Assembly: GCF_001644035.1 (NCBI RefSeq)
Contig: NZ_LUUG01000050.1
Span: 1 to 64,000, forward strand
Direction of reading: 5' to 3'
DNA from: Methylomonas methanica
GTDB taxonomy: Bacteria; Pseudomonadota; Gammaproteobacteria; Methylococcales; Methylomonadaceae
Length of the DNA: 64,000 nucleotides
Position numbers and translations under genes: made by a program. The notes beneath the pieces are model-generated. The model ran no database searches. It saw only the letters and a program-made list of their open reading frames with translations, and was not told the origin of the DNA. Below are positions 16,265 to 25,529 of this stretch, piece by piece (position 1 is the first letter of the stretch; each line of letters begins with the position of its first letter).

Positions 16265-18427
16265 ATGGTCCGTCTGTTACGCATTGCCGTTATCACCGTT
16301 CTGGGGTTTTTGCTAAGCACGCTGGTAGTTTTAGCTTTCGATACAGAAAGTAGACTGGGTTTGGACACCTTATTCAAAATCCGCGGCCCGCAAACACCAC
16401 CCGATCAAGTGGTAATTGTCGCGATGGACGAAGCGTCCGAGACTCGCTTTAGCGTGGGTCAAGACTTGACCCGCTGGCGCGAGTTTCATGCAAAATTACT
16501 TGACCACTTGAACCGCCAAGGCGCGAGTTTGATCGTGTTCGATCTACAATTTATCACCTCGAATCCCAGCGTAGACCCTATGCTGGCTGATGCGATGCGC
16601 GCTGCCGGCAAGGTCTTGATCAATGAATGTGTGCAAAAATTTCGCCGAGGTGTCGAGGACTTTTACGGACGGGAAGAATGTTCGGACCGCAATAAAATGC
16701 CAGCCATTTCCCGCGAAGGCGCACCAGAGACAACCTTATCCGAGCAACTGGTAGTGATGCGCAAACTGTCGCCAACACCGGCAATTGCCCAGGCGGCGCT
16801 GGATAGTGCACCGTTTTTTCTAATAAACGACTCGGAAAACGCCAGCATTCGCGAGTCCTGGACCTTTTACGATGCGCTCGCCGAAGCACCCAGTCTACCG
16901 GTCTTGGCCTGGTTTTATTACCAACAAGCAAGCAGCGCAAATCCCGAAGAACAGCCTTTGTCGGCTTGGTTGACAGCGCAGCGCCGAGCGTGTGCAAACT
17001 CACCCAATCTGGACCACCGCGCCAAGCAATTGATCTGCGCAGGCGACAGCCGCTATCTCAATTACTACGGCCCGCCGCGCACACTGAGAATGGAATCGTA
17101 CGCAGATGTTTACGAAGGCAAGGTTGAAGATTTACAAGGTAAAGTGATATTCGTCGGCCGCGCCAATCGCCAGTTTTCACCCGGCAAATCCGACTTTTTC
17201 CAAACCCCCTATTCCGACTCGCGCACCGGCAAAATGGCCGGCGTAGAGATCATGGCCACGCAATTCGCCAACTTGCTGGAAGACAGTTTTATCGAAATAC
17301 CCGCGCCGGGCTGGTTTCTATCGAGCGTATTTGGCTTACTTATCGCTCTGTTGCTGGTCGGTTTTGCCGGTTGGCCCGGCATTGCTCTCAGTCTGGTCTT
17401 TGCCTCGGCTTATGCGGGCTCGGCTGTCTGGTTGTTCGGCCAGCACCATTGGTGGTTGCCGGTCGCCGGGCCGTTATTAATACAATTGCCGCTTTCCTGG
17501 CTGCTGAGCTTGGCCTGGTCGCGCTACGACTTAATGTGCGAACGCGGGCGGATACTTGAATTCGTCAGTAGAGTGTTTCCGCAATGGGTTGGCATGCTGC
17601 CCGCAGCGCCGGGGCAATGGACGGAAACCGCTAACGCCGGCAGCGCTAGAAGTGAAAAAGATGTTTCCGGTTTATGTCTGGCTACCGACATCGAAGGCTA
17701 TACCACCATCGCCGCCCAACACTCGCCTCGGGAAATGTGGGAGTTATTGAATACCTATTACCAAGTGCTAGGCCATCCGGTAGTGTCGCACGACGGCGTC
17801 ATCGCTGATGTCACCGGAGACGCGATGATGGCGGTGTGGTTCGATGCGCCGGTAAGCAACCAACGCCGCGCCGCCTGTTTGGCCGCACTGGACATGGCCA
17901 CGGCAGTGGAATCCTTCAATCTATCCTCTAGTTTGGCACCGCTCGCCACTCGCATCGGCTTACATGAAGGCGAACTCACGCTGGGCAGCCTGGATACGGG
18001 TGCATCCAGCCATTACCGGGCCATCGGCGATACGGTCAACACCGCCTCGCGAATTCAAGGAGTGAACAAGTATTTAGGCACGCGGATTTTGGCATCGCAC
18101 AGCATCGCCGCCGATCTGGACGACATCGTCTCCCGGCCGGTGGGTACGTTTCGCGTGGTCGGCCGCACTGAGCCGGTGACGCTGGTGGAAATCGTCGACC
18201 TGAAGCACGGCAGCGATGCCAAATCGAACAAAGTACACCGCATCTTTGCCGACGGCCTGGCAGCCTTCCAGCAAGGTTTATGGACGGAAGCAGCCCGACT
18301 ATTTCAAGCGGCACTCGCTATCGACGCCAACGACGGCCCAAGCCATTTTTATCTGCAAAAAACTTTGGCATCTAGCGAATTAGCGCCGTTGGAATGGGAT
18401 GGGATTGTCGTATTGGACGGCAAATAA
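16265..18427 (+). CDS. CHASE2-domain class III adenylate/guanylate cyclase
   Basis: A 720-residue membrane cyclase. One helix (about 4-22) leads into a periplasmic CHASE2 sensor (about 25-335; RGPQTPPDQVVIVAMDE, GASLIVFDLQF). About three helices (345-420) follow, then a cytoplasmic class III cyclase domain (about 465-645). Both metal-binding Asp are present (ATDIEGYT and DVTGDAMMAVW), as are the transition-state Asn and Arg (IGDTVNTASRIQG), so it should be active. Class III domains of this type make cAMP in most CHASE2 proteins; cGMP is not excluded. The C-terminus adds a TPR-like helical pair (AFQQGLWTEAARLFQAAL). It follows the FecR-barrel and lipoprotein genes, and a cAMP-type Crp regulator is 4 kb upstream. 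The start lacks a strong ribosome binding site. Confidence 0.92.
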   Translation: MVRLLRIAVITVLGFLLSTLVVLAFDTESRLGLDTLFKIRGPQTPPDQVVIVAMDEASETRFSVGQDLTRWREFHAKLLDHLNRQGASLIVFDLQFITSNPSVDPMLADAMRAAGKVLINECVQKFRRGVEDFYGREECSDRNKMPAISREGAPETTLSEQLVVMRKLSPTPAIAQAALDSAPFFLINDSENASIRESWTFYDALAEAPSLPVLAWFYYQQASSANPEEQPLSAWLTAQRRACANSPNLDHRAKQLICAGDSRYLNYYGPPRTLRMESYADVYEGKVEDLQGKVIFVGRANRQFSPGKSDFFQTPYSDSRTGKMAGVEIMATQFANLLEDSFIEIPAPGWFLSSVFGLLIALLLVGFAGWPGIALSLVFASAYAGSAVWLFGQHHWWLPVAGPLLIQLPLSWLLSLAWSRYDLMCERGRILEFVSRVFPQWVGMLPAAPGQWTETANAGSARSEKDVSGLCLATDIEGYTTIAAQHSPREMWELLNTYYQVLGHPVVSHDGVIADVTGDAMMAVWFDAPVSNQRRAACLAALDMATAVESFNLSSSLAPLATRIGLHEGELTLGSLDTGASSHYRAIGDTVNTASRIQGVNKYLGTRILASHSIAADLDDIVSRPVGTFRVVGRTEPVTLVEIVDLKHGSDAKSNKVHRIFADGLAAFQQGLWTEAARLFQAALAIDANDGPSHFYLQKTLASSELAPLEWDGIVVLDGK

Positions 18428-18867
18428 GTTTCGACTTTTTGCTATTAATCAAGCTCTGCACCGAAGCCAAGTATTGCTCCCAGTGCGCTGGGATAAAGCG
18501 CGGGATTTAAGCAGCACCCGGGTGACTATCTTTTGGATACTTTTCTTCCTGATTAGTAAGAATCTTCAGCTCGCGCCCAGAAGATCGTCATTCCGATAGG
18601 AATTCTCTTCGCGCTCTAACGGGTGCCGGAACCCAGGCTTCATGCTGCTAACGGATGATGAAATATTCGGGCTAGTGATATGAGCGAAAAAGATCATAGC
18701 TAAGCGCCCGATGAATCATGGCATTTGACTGCTGACTCGGACCGAACAAGTGCCATTCTCCCGTGAGCAAGAAGTTGGTTTTTCCGAGCTCGTTTGGATT
18801 TACACGGTTTGAGAGTATTTTTAAAAAACGGGCCCGATTGTTGTCACCTCACCACCCAAGGCGACGC
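18428..18867. other. Intergenic region with degenerate repeat-like sequence
   Basis: No gene is seen. The sequence around 18585-18645 (GTCATTCCGATAGG, then CCAGGCTTCATG) shares short words with the gene-poor region at 23.8-24.3 kb on the other side of the two signalling genes, as decayed palindromic repeats would. The 3' ends of the cyclase and GGDEF-EAL genes converge here. No clear terminator with a U-run was found. Confidence 0.4.
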
Positions 18868-21360
18868 CTAACTTGAAATTTTCCGGTAGGGGGCACATTG
18901 GCCGTTTATTTCTCCTCCCATCTTTTCGAGTTGTGCTGCCGTTACCGGCCGGCTATAAAGATAGCCTTGCAATAAATCGCATTGTTGAGTTTTAAGAAAG
19001 GCTAATTGCGCTTCGGTTTCTACGCCTTCGGCGGTCACGTCCAGCTTAAGCTCGTGCGCCAGAGCGATAATCGCTCTCACCAACGTCATACTGCCTTCGT
19101 CGTTAGGAATGTCCTGAACAAAAGAACGGTCTATTTTGACACTATGGACCGGAAAGCGCCGCAGATAGGTTAGACTGGAGTATCCGGTGCCGAAATCATC
19201 GATGCTGAGCCGAATTCCCAGTTCTTGCAGTTGTTGCAGAATCGAGAGCGTCCTTTCCGGATCTTGCATAACCGCCGACTCGGTGATTTCAAGCTCCAGT
19301 GAAGAGGGATTGAGGCCGGTCTCTTCCAGCACCGCTTTAATGGTTTCAAACAAATCATGTTCAAGAAATTGACGGGCTGACAAGTTCACGGCTACCTGGC
19401 TGAGCAGCCCATGGTTCTCCTGCCAAGCCTTGGTTTGCAAACAGGCCGTGCGCAACACCCAAATGCCGATGGGGACGATTAAACCGGTTTCTTCCGCTAC
19501 CGAAATAAACCGGATGGGACTCACCAGGCCCCATTCCGGATGTTGCCAACGCACCAGCGCTTCGGCGCTGACGATACAGCCGCTGCTTGAGTCTATCTGC
19601 GGCTGGTAGTGAAGCAGCAGTTCATTATTGAGCAAGGCATGGCGCAAGCCGCGCTCGATGGTCATACGCTCCAGCGATCTTGCGGTCATTTCTTTGGTGT
19701 AAAACTGATAATTGTTCTTGCCGCGTTCCTTGGCAAGATACATCGCCGTATCGGCGTTCATCAGCAGGTTTTGGCTAGTGTCTCCGTCTTCCGGATAAAT
19801 ACTGATCCCAACGCTGGCAGTGATCACGATATCGTTACCCTCTATGCTAAACGGTTGGGTCAGTATTTCTATGGTCTTTTGGGCGATCCTGGCGACATCG
19901 TCGATCAGATTGATATTGCTCAGCAGCACGATAAACTCATCGCCGCCCAGCCGCGCTAGACTGTCATGGGTGCGCACCGAAGTTTTTAAGCGTTCGCTAA
20001 CCTCTTGCAGTAATAGATCGCCCAGCCGGTGACCTAAGGTATCGTTGATCAGTTTGAAGCGGTCCAGATCGAGAAACATTAGTGCTAATCGGGTTTCATA
20101 GCGCTGGGCGGAAGCTAAAGTCTGGGTAAGATGATTGTGAAATTGGACGCGATTCAGCAGACCGGTTAAGGGATCGTGATTGGCGATATAAATCAATTGC
20201 TGCTCGGCGTACTTGCGGTCGGTAATATCCTGGATCTGGACAATGAAATACTGCGGTTCGTTGGCCGCGTTGCGCACCAGCGATGCGCTGAGCAGGCTCC
20301 AAACTCGCTTGCCGGCGATTTTGTGATAGCACTCAACCTCAATTTGAAACGACGGCAGTTCGTCGGTCAACAATTGGCGTAGATGGCGGCCAAGCACTTG
20401 TTGGTAATCGTCGTTATGCGTGAACATCTGCAAATTGGAACTCAACAACTCTTCTTCTGAGTAGCCGAATATTTTGCACAACGAGCCGTTCACTTGTAAA
20501 AAACGGCCGTCCACCGCGACCAATGCCATCCCGATGGCGGCAAGATCGAACGCGCTGTGGAAGCGTTCTTCGCTTTCCCGCAGTAAATTTTCCATTTGCC
20601 GCCGCGTGGTAATGTCCCGAAATACCAGTACCGCACCTAACAAGCTGCCGTCATCATCCAAGATAGGGGCAGCGCCGTCATCGATGGGGAGCTCCTCACC
20701 GGATTTGGAAACGAGTATGGTGCCGCTGTCCATGCCGCATACCGCGCGGTTGCTTAATACCCAGGGGATAGGGTTTTCAGCGACGGTGCGATTCGATTCG
20801 TTCAGCAGTGTCATCAGTTCACTGACCACCGCGCCTTGGGCTTGCTCCTGCTGCCAGCCCGTCGTCAACTCGGCGACGGGATTCATAAACTGGATTTTGC
20901 CTTCGGCGTCGGTTGCAATCACTGCGTCGCTGATGCAATGCAAGGTTTTCGCAAACCATTGTTCGCTATCCTTCAGCTTGCGTTCCAACTGATGCTTATA
21001 CAGCGCGACTTCGATAGAGGCGTGCAGTTCATCCGGCCGAAACGGCTTGATTAAGTAGCCATAGGCGCCAGTGGCTTTCGCGCGTAACAATGTGGAAGGA
21101 TCGCTGTACGCGGTCAGAAAAATCACCGGGATATGTAGGGAGTCGCTGATAATTTGAGCGGCGTTGATGCCGTCCATCTGGCCTTTGAGCACGATGTCCA
21201 TCATTATCAGATCAGGCGTATACTCGGTTGCCAGGCTAATGGCTTGTCCCCCCGAAAACGCAGTCGCGACCACTTCGTAACCGAAACTTTCCAATTGACC
21301 ACGAAGATCCATCGCGATAATGGCTTCGTCCTCGACGATCATGATTTTGCTGGCAAACAT
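18868..21360 (-). CDS. Receiver-PAS-PAS-GGDEF-EAL cyclic-di-GMP protein
   Basis: An 830-residue cytoplasmic response regulator controlling cyclic-di-GMP. The start at 21360 has AGGAGG nine bases upstream. Order: receiver (1-120; phospho-acceptor Asp in LIMMDIVLKG, Lys in YLIKPFRPDE), PAS (about 130-250), PAS (about 260-385), GGDEF (about 390-550) and EAL (about 565-815). The GGDEF motif is intact (ARLGGDEF). The EAL domain keeps its key residues (EALVRW, NLSARQF, EITESAVM, DDFGTGYSS, AEGVETE). Both synthesis and breakdown activities are therefore possible, with one probably dominant or allosteric. It starts 16 bases after the stop of the histidine kinase gene, its likely phosphodonor. Confidence 0.93.
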   Translation of the reverse strand: MFASKIMIVEDEAIIAMDLRGQLESFGYEVVATAFSGGQAISLATEYTPDLIMMDIVLKGQMDGINAAQIISDSLHIPVIFLTAYSDPSTLLRAKATGAYGYLIKPFRPDELHASIEVALYKHQLERKLKDSEQWFAKTLHCISDAVIATDAEGKIQFMNPVAELTTGWQQEQAQGAVVSELMTLLNESNRTVAENPIPWVLSNRAVCGMDSGTILVSKSGEELPIDDGAAPILDDDGSLLGAVLVFRDITTRRQMENLLRESEERFHSAFDLAAIGMALVAVDGRFLQVNGSLCKIFGYSEEELLSSNLQMFTHNDDYQQVLGRHLRQLLTDELPSFQIEVECYHKIAGKRVWSLLSASLVRNAANEPQYFIVQIQDITDRKYAEQQLIYIANHDPLTGLLNRVQFHNHLTQTLASAQRYETRLALMFLDLDRFKLINDTLGHRLGDLLLQEVSERLKTSVRTHDSLARLGGDEFIVLLSNINLIDDVARIAQKTIEILTQPFSIEGNDIVITASVGISIYPEDGDTSQNLLMNADTAMYLAKERGKNNYQFYTKEMTARSLERMTIERGLRHALLNNELLLHYQPQIDSSSGCIVSAEALVRWQHPEWGLVSPIRFISVAEETGLIVPIGIWVLRTACLQTKAWQENHGLLSQVAVNLSARQFLEHDLFETIKAVLEETGLNPSSLELEITESAVMQDPERTLSILQQLQELGIRLSIDDFGTGYSSLTYLRRFPVHSVKIDRSFVQDIPNDEGSMTLVRAIIALAHELKLDVTAEGVETEAQLAFLKTQQCDLLQGYLYSRPVTAAQLEKMGGEINGQCAPYRKISS

Positions 21361-21376
21361 AGATTGCTTCCTCCTA

Positions 21377-23644
21377 CTAAATGGCGCTGGCAAAACGCAA
21401 GGTAAACCTAGACCCGTGTTGCCGATCCAGCGTCATGTCCCCCATGAGTTGATTGGTCAGCGAGTTAACCAACTGCAAGCCTAGGGAGGTGCTTTTTTTG
21501 AAATCCAGACCAGCAGGAAAGCCGATGCCGTCATCGGAGATCACCAGGATCAACGTCCCGTCATCATGGCGAAAGCTGATGCCGATTTCGCCGGACCTAT
21601 CATCCGGGAAGGCATGCTTAAGAGCGTTGGATAGCAGCTCACTAATGATCAGTCCGCAGGGAATTGCAGTATCGACATCAAGAAATACATTGTCGATGCT
21701 CATGCTTATTGCGATGTTGCCTGACCGATCCCCGTAGCCATATAGCAGGTGGTCGGCCAGACTACGAATATACTCATTGAAATCGATACGAGCCAAATCC
21801 TTGGAATGGTAGAGTTTCTCATGTAATAAGGCCATGGCCTTGATGCGGTCGGCACTCTGCTTAAGCAGTTCCACAGTCTCTGCATTTTTGACATTTCTGG
21901 CTTGGAGGTTAATAAGGCTGGATACTACCTGAAGATTGTTTTTTACCCGGTGATACACTTCCTTGAGCAACATCTCTTTCTCGTTGAGGGCTTGCCTAAG
22001 CTTGTCATTGGCGCTTTTGCGCGCCGAGATGTCAACGATGGAGCTGAGGACAATAGTACCGTTCTCATCATCGATAAGGCCCAGGCCTATTTCAATGGGG
22101 AATTCGGTGCCGTCCTTACGTAAGCCGTAGAGGTCTCGTCCCGCGCCCATCGGTCTGGACACAGGAGCGGCAAGGTAGGCTTGGCGGAAGCCGGCATGCG
22201 CACTGCGAAACCGCTCCGGCACTAAGATTTCGACCGCTTGCCCAAGCAGTTCCGTCCGCGAATAACCAAAAGACATCTCGGTTTGTAAATTGACCATCTG
22301 GATGGTTCCCGACTCATTGACCATGACTATTGCGTTAGGGGCTGACTCCACCGCTTGCCGGAAGCGATGATCCAGGCGTTTACGTTCGGTGATGTCAACG
22401 ATGGAACTTACGATGACGATACCGTTGGCATCATTGATCAAGCCCAAGCCTATTTCAACGGGAAATTCGGTGCCGTCCTTGCGTAAGCCGTAGAGGTCTC
22501 GCCCCGCCCCCATCGGTCGGGACGCGGGAGCGGCAAGGTAGGCGCGGCGGAAGCCGACATGCGCACTGCGATACCGCTCCGGCACTAATATTTCGACCGG
22601 TTGCCCTATTAATTCAGGGCGTGAATAACCAAAACACCTTTCGGTTTGTAAATTGACCATCTGGATGGTTCCCGACTCATTGACCATTACTATCGCGTTA
22701 GGCGCTGCCTCCACCGCTTGTTGAAACCGGTACTCCAGCCGTTTATGTTCGGAAATATTTTCATGTATTACGACAATGCCGCCCGGTTTTGGCTCGGTAA
22801 AGCGCAGCGCTTTGCCGACAAACCATTGTGGTTCGGACGCGCCGGGATAACAATATTCGAGCGAAAAACGGGGTATTGTCCCCGCCAGGACTGCACGAAT
22901 ACCTGCGAAAAACGCCTCTCCGCCTCTATTTTCAACCAGATCGGCATCCAACAGCGCCAGATAGCTGTGGCCAATGTCGAGCGCCTGTGCATCACGGTCA
23001 TGGTCACGTTCGAAATCCAGCCATGGCTGATTTAGCGCTAAGATGTTTCCTGCGTCATCCAGAACACAAAACTGCGCAGACAAAGCATTCAAGACCAAAC
23101 CGGCAAACTGTTCTAGGCATCTTACGCCGGTAACACCATCATTCGGCGCTATTGCTTTACGTCTAAGTTCCAGGGCCACACTGACTTGACGCGCTAAGGC
23201 CCCCAGAGCGGCAATCTGCTCCTCGCTTAATTCTCGCGGCACGCTGTCGAGAATACAAATCGTGCCTAGCGCTTCGCCTGTATAGGCGCGCACCGGAGCG
23301 CCGGCGTAAAAACGAATATGCGGCGCCGCAGTGACCAGGGCATTGCTCGAGAAGCGTCTATCCTGGTCTGCATTTGCGACCACCATGACGTCCTGATGCA
23401 AAATCGTTTGGGTACAAAACCCGCCGTCCCGCGAATTTTCGTTGGCGCTTATGCCTATTTTCGCCTTGAACCACTCCCGGTCGCTGTCAACCAGGGTTAT
23501 CAACGCGTAAGGCGTGCCGAAAATCATTGCTGCCAGCGAGACTATATCGTCGTAGACCTGCTCCGGCGAAGTATCGAGAATTGAGTATTCGTGCAGCTTT
23601 TGGATACGTAGGCTTTCATGTTCCGAATGTAACGTATCAAACAT
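21377..23644 (-). CDS. GAF/PAS histidine kinase, HisKA_2 type
   Basis: A 755-residue cytoplasmic sensor kinase with no membrane helix. It starts with a GAF domain (about 20-165; DREWFKAKIGI, FCTQTILHQDVMVV), then a divergent PAS (about 175-300), then two almost identical PAS domains of 121 residues each (about 305-545; MVNESGTIQMVNLQTE in both). A HisKA_2-type dimer domain follows (phospho-His in EVYHRVKNNLQVV), then a HATPase domain (N box SELLSNALKHAF, G boxes DDGIGFPAG and GLQLVNSL). This kinase class often feeds stand-alone response regulators, and the receiver-GGDEF-EAL gene is immediately downstream. The ribosome binding site is GAGG. The PAS duplication is also visible in the DNA, with copies offset by 363 bases. 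Confidence 0.92.
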   Translation of the reverse strand: MFDTLHSEHESLRIQKLHEYSILDTSPEQVYDDIVSLAAMIFGTPYALITLVDSDREWFKAKIGISANENSRDGGFCTQTILHQDVMVVANADQDRRFSSNALVTAAPHIRFYAGAPVRAYTGEALGTICILDSVPRELSEEQIAALGALARQVSVALELRRKAIAPNDGVTGVRCLEQFAGLVLNALSAQFCVLDDAGNILALNQPWLDFERDHDRDAQALDIGHSYLALLDADLVENRGGEAFFAGIRAVLAGTIPRFSLEYCYPGASEPQWFVGKALRFTEPKPGGIVVIHENISEHKRLEYRFQQAVEAAPNAIVMVNESGTIQMVNLQTERCFGYSRPELIGQPVEILVPERYRSAHVGFRRAYLAAPASRPMGAGRDLYGLRKDGTEFPVEIGLGLINDANGIVIVSSIVDITERKRLDHRFRQAVESAPNAIVMVNESGTIQMVNLQTEMSFGYSRTELLGQAVEILVPERFRSAHAGFRQAYLAAPVSRPMGAGRDLYGLRKDGTEFPIEIGLGLIDDENGTIVLSSIVDISARKSANDKLRQALNEKEMLLKEVYHRVKNNLQVVSSLINLQARNVKNAETVELLKQSADRIKAMALLHEKLYHSKDLARIDFNEYIRSLADHLLYGYGDRSGNIAISMSIDNVFLDVDTAIPCGLIISELLSNALKHAFPDDRSGEIGISFRHDDGTLILVISDDGIGFPAGLDFKKSTSLGLQLVNSLTNQLMGDMTLDRQHGSRFTLRFASAI

Positions 23645-24151
23645 TCCCCCACCTCAGATCGTTATTGACCGGTATGACTGATGCCTTTGTTCTACGCCGA
23701 TGTCTTCGGTCTCTTGCCACTCGACAACTTTAGTTTAGCTCAAACATCTCAACTGAGTAGGCGATTGGCTATCTCTGATTATGCAACTGCTTCAGTTCAA
23801 TGCCTCACGCATCCTGAAAACCGTCATTCCGGCAGGCACCGTCTTTACAGTAGTTATGCAAAAAAGAAATTTGGATTAAAAAGTTTACCGGATTTTAGAA
23901 TGGCGAACCCCAGGGATGGAAATCAGTATGTCATACCGCAGCTTAAGGTCAGGATTAGCATTGATGTGGTTTCGGATTTGTTCGCGATTGGCCTTGAGTG
24001 CCTGTTCTATCGTGGCAAGAACGGATTTGATCGATTAAGCGATAGCGGCGTCGGCGGTGTCCAAACTCCGGCTGCCGGGTGAATGCGTAATGCAATGAGC
24101 TTGGCATCCAGTGCTATGGATGCCAAGCTTCGAGCTATCCGTGCAGCCCGG

Positions 24152-24174
24152 ATTTCGGTAGTCCATGCCGAAAT
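24152..24174. repeat. Inverted repeat ATTTCGG-N9-CCGAAAT
   Basis: Perfect 7-bp arms with a nine-base spacer in gene-poor DNA. It is similar in style to repetitive extragenic palindromes and is immediately followed by GAC, giving the CCGAAATGAC word typical of such elements. Confidence 0.4.
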
Positions 24175-24701
24175 GACGATTTTGAGTATGCGCGAGGCAT
24201 TCAGTTAAAGCAGCTTGCACCAGCTAAGGGGTGTTTAGACACTCTCGGCTTACGCAACGGCCGGAGCCCTTAGACCACGCAACAAATCCAGGCTTCATGG
24301 ATGACTCCTAGCCTACCATCCATGGCCGCTCTCTTACGCATCCGTGCCGGTATGCTGGCTGAAGATTCTTGCCAATCATAAATTCCCTTAGATAAGGTAA
24401 ACCTTAGCCTGGACTTGTAAGCAGCGAAGTCGAATCAGCCGAAGCCAGTCAATTCGCTTCTGATCCCCTCAGTGAACGGCTCTTGGGACATCAGGTATAA
24501 CTTTACAATTCTGGAATGACAACTGGGCTCCCATCTGCGGAGGCTGTCGTAAAAGTTGAAACAATCACTTATCCTTCCGTACTTACAAGTGCATAAATAC
24601 TCACGAGTTATATAATAGAAGGCATATAAAACAATAGTTTATTGATTTTTCACCCACTCGCCGCACAATGCCGTTAAGTTAAGAGCTGAACATATAAAGG
24701 C

Positions 24702-24747
24702 CAAATTTATTCGACCTATAGCGCCCATAGTGCGAATAAATTCGCAC
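24702..24747. repeat. Palindromic intergenic element with GTGCGAA-TAAA-TTCGCAC core
   Basis: The core at 24730-24747 is a perfect 7-bp palindrome with a TAAA loop. Just upstream AAATTTATTCG (about 24702-24712) is inverted relative to CGAATAAATT in the core, making a larger compound hairpin. The same core with a different loop (ACAA) recurs at 34137-34154, which marks it as a dispersed repeat family. Confidence 0.6.
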
Positions 24748-24776
24748 CTACAAAATTTAAACTTCACCCCTCCTCC

Positions 24777-24810
24777 TTTATGCCCTATGGGTATTTATGC
24801 CCTGCGGGTA
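24777..24810. repeat. 17-bp tandem repeat, two copies
   Basis: TTTATGCCCTATGGGTA and TTTATGCCCTGCGGGTA lie head to tail and differ at two positions. The GCCC and GGGT arms within each copy can fold on themselves. Confidence 0.7.
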
Positions 24811-24890
24811 CGCGCGGAGAAGGGGCTTTTACGACAGCTTCCCGAGAGGGAGGAGCAAGAATATTTTAGGTCTGGCCGATATAATCCCGA

Positions 24891-25082
24891 TCAATGCCGA
24901 TCTATTTCCTTCGCTTGCGCCCCGTTGTCAATGGCTTTATCAATTAACATCACGCTGCCGCGTATCAAGGCGGCAAATAGCAATATCGAAAAGACTAATC
25001 CCATGGGTAATATGCCTAGTAAGCCGGCGATAACGACAATCAGCATGGCGATGCCGGTATTTCCTATCTTAGCGATCTTCAT
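24891..25082 (-). CDS. Small two-helix membrane protein
   Basis: 63 residues. I call it real because GGAGGG lies directly before the ATG and the composition is that of a genuine membrane protein. Two hydrophobic helices, about residues 9-27 (TGIAMLIVVIAGLLGILP) and 28-47 (MGLVFSILLFAALIRGSVML), are separated by a Pro-Met turn. A charged cytoplasmic-style tail follows (DKAIDNGAQAKEIDRH). It has no recognised family. It is transcribed away from the OmpA-like gene. Confidence 0.7.
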   Translation of the reverse strand: MKIAKIGNTGIAMLIVVIAGLLGILPMGLVFSILLFAALIRGSVMLIDKAIDNGAQAKEIDRH

Positions 25083-25529
25083 TTGCCCTCCAGGACCGTT
25101 TGTCGGTCGAAACGAAATCTCGCTTTCACTATATCGGCTTATTAAAAATCAACAATAGGCATTACCGATAATTGATTGTTTTACTTAATAAAACAATATT
25201 TTAAATAAGTATATTCTTCGGCTTTTCCCAAACATTGAGAGCGGAGTGCAAACCCCACGCCGCAAAAGGTGGTGCTCAGATCGTATCAGTTCGGCAAACT
25301 GCACGAATAGACGAAATCAGCGATAGCAAACCAACGTTAGCTGCTGATACTAATTAAGAACTTCAGGAAACCATTTCCCCGCTTACCAGTCTGGTTTAAG
25401 TGCGAGTTAAGACTTTAAGGTTTTAATCGCCACGCGGTCGGAGGCCGGCTTCTATTGGCGAAACACCCCATTGAGCTAATACGCCGCCCGATTCAAAGTA
25501 TTTATGAACAGCATCCAGGACGAAAAATA
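25083..25529. other. Divergent intergenic region with a 9-bp AT-rich inverted repeat
   Basis: No gene. The region is shared by the small membrane protein (minus) and the OmpA-like lipoprotein (plus). ATTGTTTTA (25175-25183) and TAAAACAAT (25189-25197) form a perfect 9-bp inverted repeat with a five-base spacer, in very AT-rich DNA about 90-115 bases before the small protein's start. It could be an operator or a hairpin. Confidence 0.4.

Larger units (their letters stand above)
23645..24890. other. 1.2-kb gene-poor region with palindromic repeats
   Basis: No convincing gene: the open frames have no domain, no ribosome binding site and poor composition. It holds several repeat-like elements: GTCATTCCGGCAGG-type words near 23822, an inverted repeat ATTTCGG-N9-CCGAAAT at 24152-24174, the palindrome GTGCGAA-N4-TTCGCAC at 24730-24747 and a 17-bp tandem pair at 24777-24810. 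This looks like accumulated mobile-repeat debris rather than a decayed single gene. Confidence 0.55.

Noticed and set aside
23681-24082. 133-residue open frame in the gene-poor region
   Set aside because: No ribosome binding site, no domain, and composition like the surrounding repeat debris. No transposase motif seen.
24152-24174. Rho-independent terminator
   Set aside because: The stem lacks a U-run and no gene ends nearby; it fits a decayed palindromic repeat better.
24730-25158. 142-residue plus-strand open frame
   Set aside because: It begins in the palindromic repeat and tandem repeat, has no domain, and opposes a small membrane protein with a much better start.
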